Positions 60,870 to 64,000 of a stretch of DNA of 64,000 nucleotides are shown here, piece after piece. A model generated the notes under the pieces. It saw only the letters and a list, made by a program, of their open reading frames with translations. It ran no database searches and was not told the DNA's origin. Position 1 is the first letter of the stretch. Each line of letters starts with the position of its first letter. The stretch lies in assembly GCA_051004015.1 (NCBI GenBank), contig JBPCKT010000028.1:26356-90355 (forward strand), read 5' to 3'. Both the position numbers and the translations under genes were made by a program. Origin of the DNA: SXOA01 sp051004015 (GTDB taxonomy: Bacteria > Planctomycetota > Planctomycetia > Pirellulales > Pirellulaceae).

Positions 60870-62570
60870 TCAGCCGTCGTTGAGAATCGTGCCGGTGCCG
60901 CGGTTCTTGGTGAACAGCGAATTGACGCTGTTGCCGAACAGGTCCAGGTAGAACGTCTCGTCGGCCTCCCTCTTGCTGTCGCCCTTGACTTCGATCGTGA
61001 TCGTCTTCGTCGTCTCGCCGGGGGCGAAGGTCAGTGTGCCGGTCTTGGCGATGTAGTCGCCGTCGCCCGTCGTGGCGGTGCCGTTCACCGTGCTGTATGA
61101 CATCGTCACCGGCTGATCGTAGGCGGCCGAGAGCGTCACGGTGAAGGTGAACAGGGTGGTTCGGCCCTTCTTGCCCTCGGACTTGGTCACGTCGCTGATG
61201 CTAATGCGCGGCTCGTCGTCCACGATGGTGCCTACACCCTGGCCGTCGGCGATGGTCGCGTTGGTCGGACTGCTCAAGTTGACGAAGAAGGTTTCGTTCG
61301 CCTCGCCGAGCCGGTCGCTCGTCACCAGCACGGTAATCGTCCCAGTCGTCTGGCCGGCGCTAATCGTCAGTGTGCCGGACGCCGACTGGTAGTCGCTGCC
61401 GGCGGTTGCGGTGCCGCTCGTGGTCGCGTAGGCAACGGTGATCGTCTCGGTGCTGGCGGCGGACAGGGTGACGGTGAAGGTGGCGGAAGTAGTGCCCGTG
61501 TTCCCCTCCGCGATGGTCACGTCGCGGATCTGTAACTGCGGTGCGTTCGATTCGAGCGGAATGGCCGGATTGCCGGAGAGGACGCCGATTGTGCTGGTGT
61601 CGTCCAGGTACACCACACCGAGGTTGTTGACGTCTTCTGCAGCGACCCAGTCGTAGGGGCCGCCGTTGTTGGCGGTGATGCTGCTGGAGTTTACGACCGT
61701 CACCGTGCCGCTGGTAGTGTTGTAGATCCCGCCGGCCACGGCGGCGGCGTTGCCAGAGATGATGCTGTTGCTGAGGATGACGGCGCCGTTGGTGTTGAAG
61801 ATGCCGCCGCCGTAACTGCCGCGCATGAAGTAGTCGAAGTGGGCCCAGTTGTCGGAGATGGTGCTGCTGGTGAACGTCATCATCCCGCCGTTGTTGTAGA
61901 TCCCACCGCCGTATAGGGACTGGTTGTTCCGCAGGGTGCTGTTGCTGACGGCGACAGTCCCGCCGGCGTTGTAGATGCCGCCGCCGAAGAGGCCGTCGGC
62001 ATAGTTGCCGTCGAGGGCGCTGTTGCCGACGTTGAGCGTCCCGCCGGCGTTGTAGACGCCGCCGCCATAGGAAGCGCCGTTTCCGGCAACCATGCTGCTC
62101 GTGACTGTCAGCGTCCCGCTATTGAGGATGCCGCCGCCGTAGGTAACGCCGAAGCCCTTGGTGATCGTCAGGCCGCTGAGAATGACGGTAGCGCCCGGGG
62201 CCACTTCGAAAATCCGCGAGTCATAGTTGCCGCTGATGGTCAGTTGGTCGGTGCCCGGGCCCTGGATCGTCAGGTCCTCGGTGAGGGTCAGTTGGCCGCT
62301 GGTGAGCGTGATCGTGGGCACGGCAGGCTGGGGCTGGGCGAGGGAGAAGACGATCGTGTCGCCGCTCTCGGCGGCGGCGATCGTGTCCCGCAGCGAGCCG
62401 GGGCCGCTGTCGCTGGTATTGGTGACGGCCAGCGTGCTAAGCAGCCAGCGATTTTCGAGTGTTTCCACCCGCGGGCGGAAGCTGAACCGTTGGCGAGGGG
62501 ACGGTTGTGTGCGCCGACGCGCCGCGGGCGAGGGGCGTTTCCAGTTTCGCAGCCAGGAAGAGAACAACAT
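60870..62570 (-). CDS. Secreted beta-helix protein with two Calx-beta domains
   Basis: The protein has 566 aa; ATG at 62570 has AAGGAGA upstream. The N-terminus is the planctomycete extracellular type (FRPRVETLENRWLLSTLAVT). A right-handed beta-helix follows (~45-320) with repeated GGGI.N.GT turns (YGGGILNSGTLTV, GGGIYNAGGTVAV), like polymorphic outer-membrane protein repeats. Two Calx-beta domains (~330-560) follow, with ETFFVNLSSPTNATIADGQG and ETFYLDLFGNSV. It is probably exported and surface-bound. The remnant at 59886-60041 is a partial copy of its end. Confidence 0.87.
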   Translation of the reverse strand: MLFSSWLRNWKRPSPAARRRTQPSPRQRFSFRPRVETLENRWLLSTLAVTNTSDSGPGSLRDTIAAAESGDTIVFSLAQPQPAVPTITLTSGQLTLTEDLTIQGPGTDQLTISGNYDSRIFEVAPGATVILSGLTITKGFGVTYGGGILNSGTLTVTSSMVAGNGASYGGGVYNAGGTLNVGNSALDGNYADGLFGGGIYNAGGTVAVSNSTLRNNQSLYGGGIYNNGGMMTFTSSTISDNWAHFDYFMRGSYGGGIFNTNGAVILSNSIISGNAAAVAGGIYNTTSGTVTVVNSSSITANNGGPYDWVAAEDVNNLGVVYLDDTSTIGVLSGNPAIPLESNAPQLQIRDVTIAEGNTGTTSATFTVTLSAASTETITVAYATTSGTATAGSDYQSASGTLTISAGQTTGTITVLVTSDRLGEANETFFVNLSSPTNATIADGQGVGTIVDDEPRISISDVTKSEGKKGRTTLFTFTVTLSAAYDQPVTMSYSTVNGTATTGDGDYIAKTGTLTFAPGETTKTITIEVKGDSKREADETFYLDLFGNSVNSLFTKNRGTGTILNDG

Positions 62571-62790
62571 GATATTTCTCCTTTCGAGAGTTGGTCTGCG
62601 ATACAATGAAAGGGCCATCGCCCCGGCGCGCAGACCGAGCGCCGGGATGGTACAAGGCTGGGGAGGGTCTTGCTTGCCGGCGGAACCTCCCCGGCCGCTT
62701 TTTGCTACCGCACGAAGTCGGCCCGCTTACGGACTCCGCTTGAATGTCACTGGCTCCTCAGATTCGCGGGCCAAAGTTGAATTCTCCATT

Positions 62791-64000
62791 TTACTTCTTC
62801 TCCGACGCGTATTTCGCCCGCTCGGCTTGCAACGTCTTCGCCTCCTCGGGCCTGTTCGTCATCGTGTACAGCTCGATCAATCGGTCGATGGCTTCGGGCA
62901 GGCGCACGGTGCCCTGCGGCGGGATCATCTTCTCGCGCTGCTTCATCCCCTCGTAGCCCTTCAGCAGCAGCGGCTCGGCATCGGCGTACTTCTTCTGACC
63001 CAGCAGCGCGCCGCCGAGCATTGCCTTGGTGTTGAAAGTGTTCCAAGCATCGGGTTGCCGTTTCTCGCGGATGGCGAGGCCTTCGCGCAGCACGGCTTCG
63101 GCGTCGGTCCACTTCTCTTGCTGGAGCAGGTTTAAGCCGAGGCCGACTAGCACGTCAGCGTAGGCGGAAGAATCGGCGCCGGAGCGATCCTTGACCGCCG
63201 CCAGCCCCTTCCGCCGCCAGACTTCGGCTTGGTGGAATTGCTTCGCCGCTTCATACGCGCCGGCCGTGTTGAGGATGATGCCCCCGGCACCGTCGTCCTG
63301 GAATCGCCGCTTTTCGACGCCCACTGCCGCCTCTTGAAAGAGCGGCAGGGCCAGGTCCAGCTTCCCGCCGGCCCGGTAGCCCCCCGCCAGGCTGTTCATG
63401 GTGATGAGCGTGTCGGGGTGGTCGGCCCCCAGCTTGGCCTTCTTGAGCTTGAGGGTCTCCTCGTAGAGCGGCAGGGCCAGGTCCAGCTTCCCGGCGTCTT
63501 GGTAGCAACGCGCCAAGTTGTTCATGGTCCTGAGCGTGTCGGGGTGGTCGGCCCCCAGCTTGGCCTTCTTGCGCGTCAGGGTCTCCTCATAGAGCGGCAG
63601 GGCCAGGTCCAGCTTCCCGCCGGCCTGGTAGCCCCCCGCCAGGCAGTTCATGGCGATGAGCGTGTTGGGGTGGTCGGCCCCCAGCTTGGCCTTCTTGAGC
63701 TTGAGGGTCTCCTCATAGAGCGGCAGGGCCAGGTCCAGCTTCCCGGCGTCTTGGTAGCAAAGCGCCAAGTTGCCCATGCTGTTGAGGGTTTGGGGGTGGT
63801 CGGCCCCCAGCTTAGCCCTCCGAAGCCTCAGGGTTTCCTCATAGAGCGGCAGGGCCAGGTCCAGCTTCCCGCCGGTCTGGTAGCCCCCCGCCAGGCAGTT
63901 CATGGCGATGAGCGTGTCGGGGTGGTCGGCCCCCAGCTTGGCCTTCTTGCGCGTCAGGGTCTCCTCATAGAGCGGCAGGGCCAGGTCCAGCTTCCCGCCG
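62791..64000 (-). CDS. Kinesin-light-chain-type TPR protein, 5' partial
   Basis: The frame is open through base 64000, so the start lies outside the window; an ATG at 63903 is internal to a repeat. About 400 C-terminal residues are visible. The upstream part is made of 42-residue TPR units of the form GGKLDLALPLYEETLKLKKA then KLGADHPDTLI, almost identical to each other. The C-terminal ~180 residues are more divergent TPRs (RRFQDDGAGGIILNTAGAYE, LREGLAIREKRQPDAWNTFN). TPRs of this kind mediate protein-protein contacts; a kinase or NB-ARC domain often precedes them in planctomycetes, but it would be outside this window. Confidence 0.88.
   Translation of the reverse strand, partial: GGKLDLALPLYEETLTRKKAKLGADHPDTLIAMNCLAGGYQTGGKLDLALPLYEETLRLRRAKLGADHPQTLNSMGNLALCYQDAGKLDLALPLYEETLKLKKAKLGADHPNTLIAMNCLAGGYQAGGKLDLALPLYEETLTRKKAKLGADHPDTLRTMNNLARCYQDAGKLDLALPLYEETLKLKKAKLGADHPDTLITMNSLAGGYRAGGKLDLALPLFQEAAVGVEKRRFQDDGAGGIILNTAGAYEAAKQFHQAEVWRRKGLAAVKDRSGADSSAYADVLVGLGLNLLQQEKWTDAEAVLREGLAIREKRQPDAWNTFNTKAMLGGALLGQKKYADAEPLLLKGYEGMKQREKMIPPQGTVRLPEAIDRLIELYTMTNRPEEAKTLQAERAKYASEKK
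63325..64000. repeat. 126-bp tandem repeats encoding TPR units
   Basis: The words GGTCGGCCCCCAGCTTGGCC and GGCAGGGCCAGGTCCAGCTT recur every 126 bp (first word at 63420, 63546, 63672, 63798 with one change, and 63924). Conservation at the DNA level, including third codon positions, indicates recent expansion or gene conversion. Confidence 0.85.

Noticed and set aside
63325..64000. CRISPR array because of regular repeats
   Set aside because: The 126-bp period is coding, in frame and matches 42-residue TPR units; there are no unique spacers.
1..64000. tRNA or rRNA genes
   Set aside because: I looked for cloverleaf-like segments with GTTCGA/TTCGAATC arms and for rRNA core sequences and found none that I could support by eye.

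Overview
The window is high-GC, gene-dense bacterial DNA that looks like a planctomycete. Signs of this are the paired DUF1501 and DUF1549/DUF1553 cytochrome-type genes, very large Calx-beta and dockerin-like surface proteins that begin with the planctomycete LE.LE.R.LL extracellular motif, an FG-GAP/ASPIC protein, a G8-domain protein, an SHD1-domain protein and weak or variable Shine-Dalgarno sites. Both ends cut through genes: a GAF/class III cyclase on the left and a TPR protein on the right.

Layout. 1-1.2 kb: nucleotide cyclase (partial), then a truncated antitoxin remnant. 1.36-7.74 kb (minus strand): a seven-gene ubiquitin-like conjugation operon in the order Ub-like protein, active E2, JAMM protease, E1, membrane-anchored JAMM protease, cysteine-less E2 variant, membrane-anchored RING protein. 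8.1-9.9 kb (plus, divergent): an unknown helical protein and a rhomboid-fold protein that lacks both catalytic residues. 9.9-11.7 kb: oligoendopeptidase F. 12.4-14.1 kb: an adenine methylase plus HNH nuclease pair. 14.3-30 kb: secreted and membrane proteins (beta-propeller, FG-GAP, MFS, G8/beta-helix, double alpha/beta-hydrolase, subtilase, DUF1501, DUF1549/1553). 30.2-46 kb: a polytopic membrane protein and two giant paralogous adhesin-like proteins (2388 and 2348 aa). 46.3-51.7 kb: an ECF sigma factor translationally coupled to a 1566-aa single-span protein with a PQQ-like propeller. 51.9-57.4 kb: purA, a VapBC pair, two small membrane proteins, HNH nuclease, a retropepsin pair. 57.6-58.8 kb: a thioredoxin/SHD1 protein whose CxxC motif carries an in-frame TGA in place of the first Cys, a candidate selenoprotein. 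58.8-60.2 kb: repeat-rich, mostly non-coding DNA with a Calx-beta gene remnant. 60.2-64 kb: small secreted protein, beta-helix/Calx-beta protein and TPR protein.

The most notable system is the ubiquitin-like operon. It encodes every class of component (modifier, E1, E2, RING E3-like protein, deconjugating JAMM enzymes). It also has a second E2-fold protein with Asn in place of the catalytic Cys, which recalls eukaryotic Ubc/Uev pairs. Two of its proteins have predicted membrane spans, and a catalytically dead rhomboid is encoded next door, so a membrane-associated role is a reasonable hypothesis. All functional statements are from reading motifs; no database search was possible.
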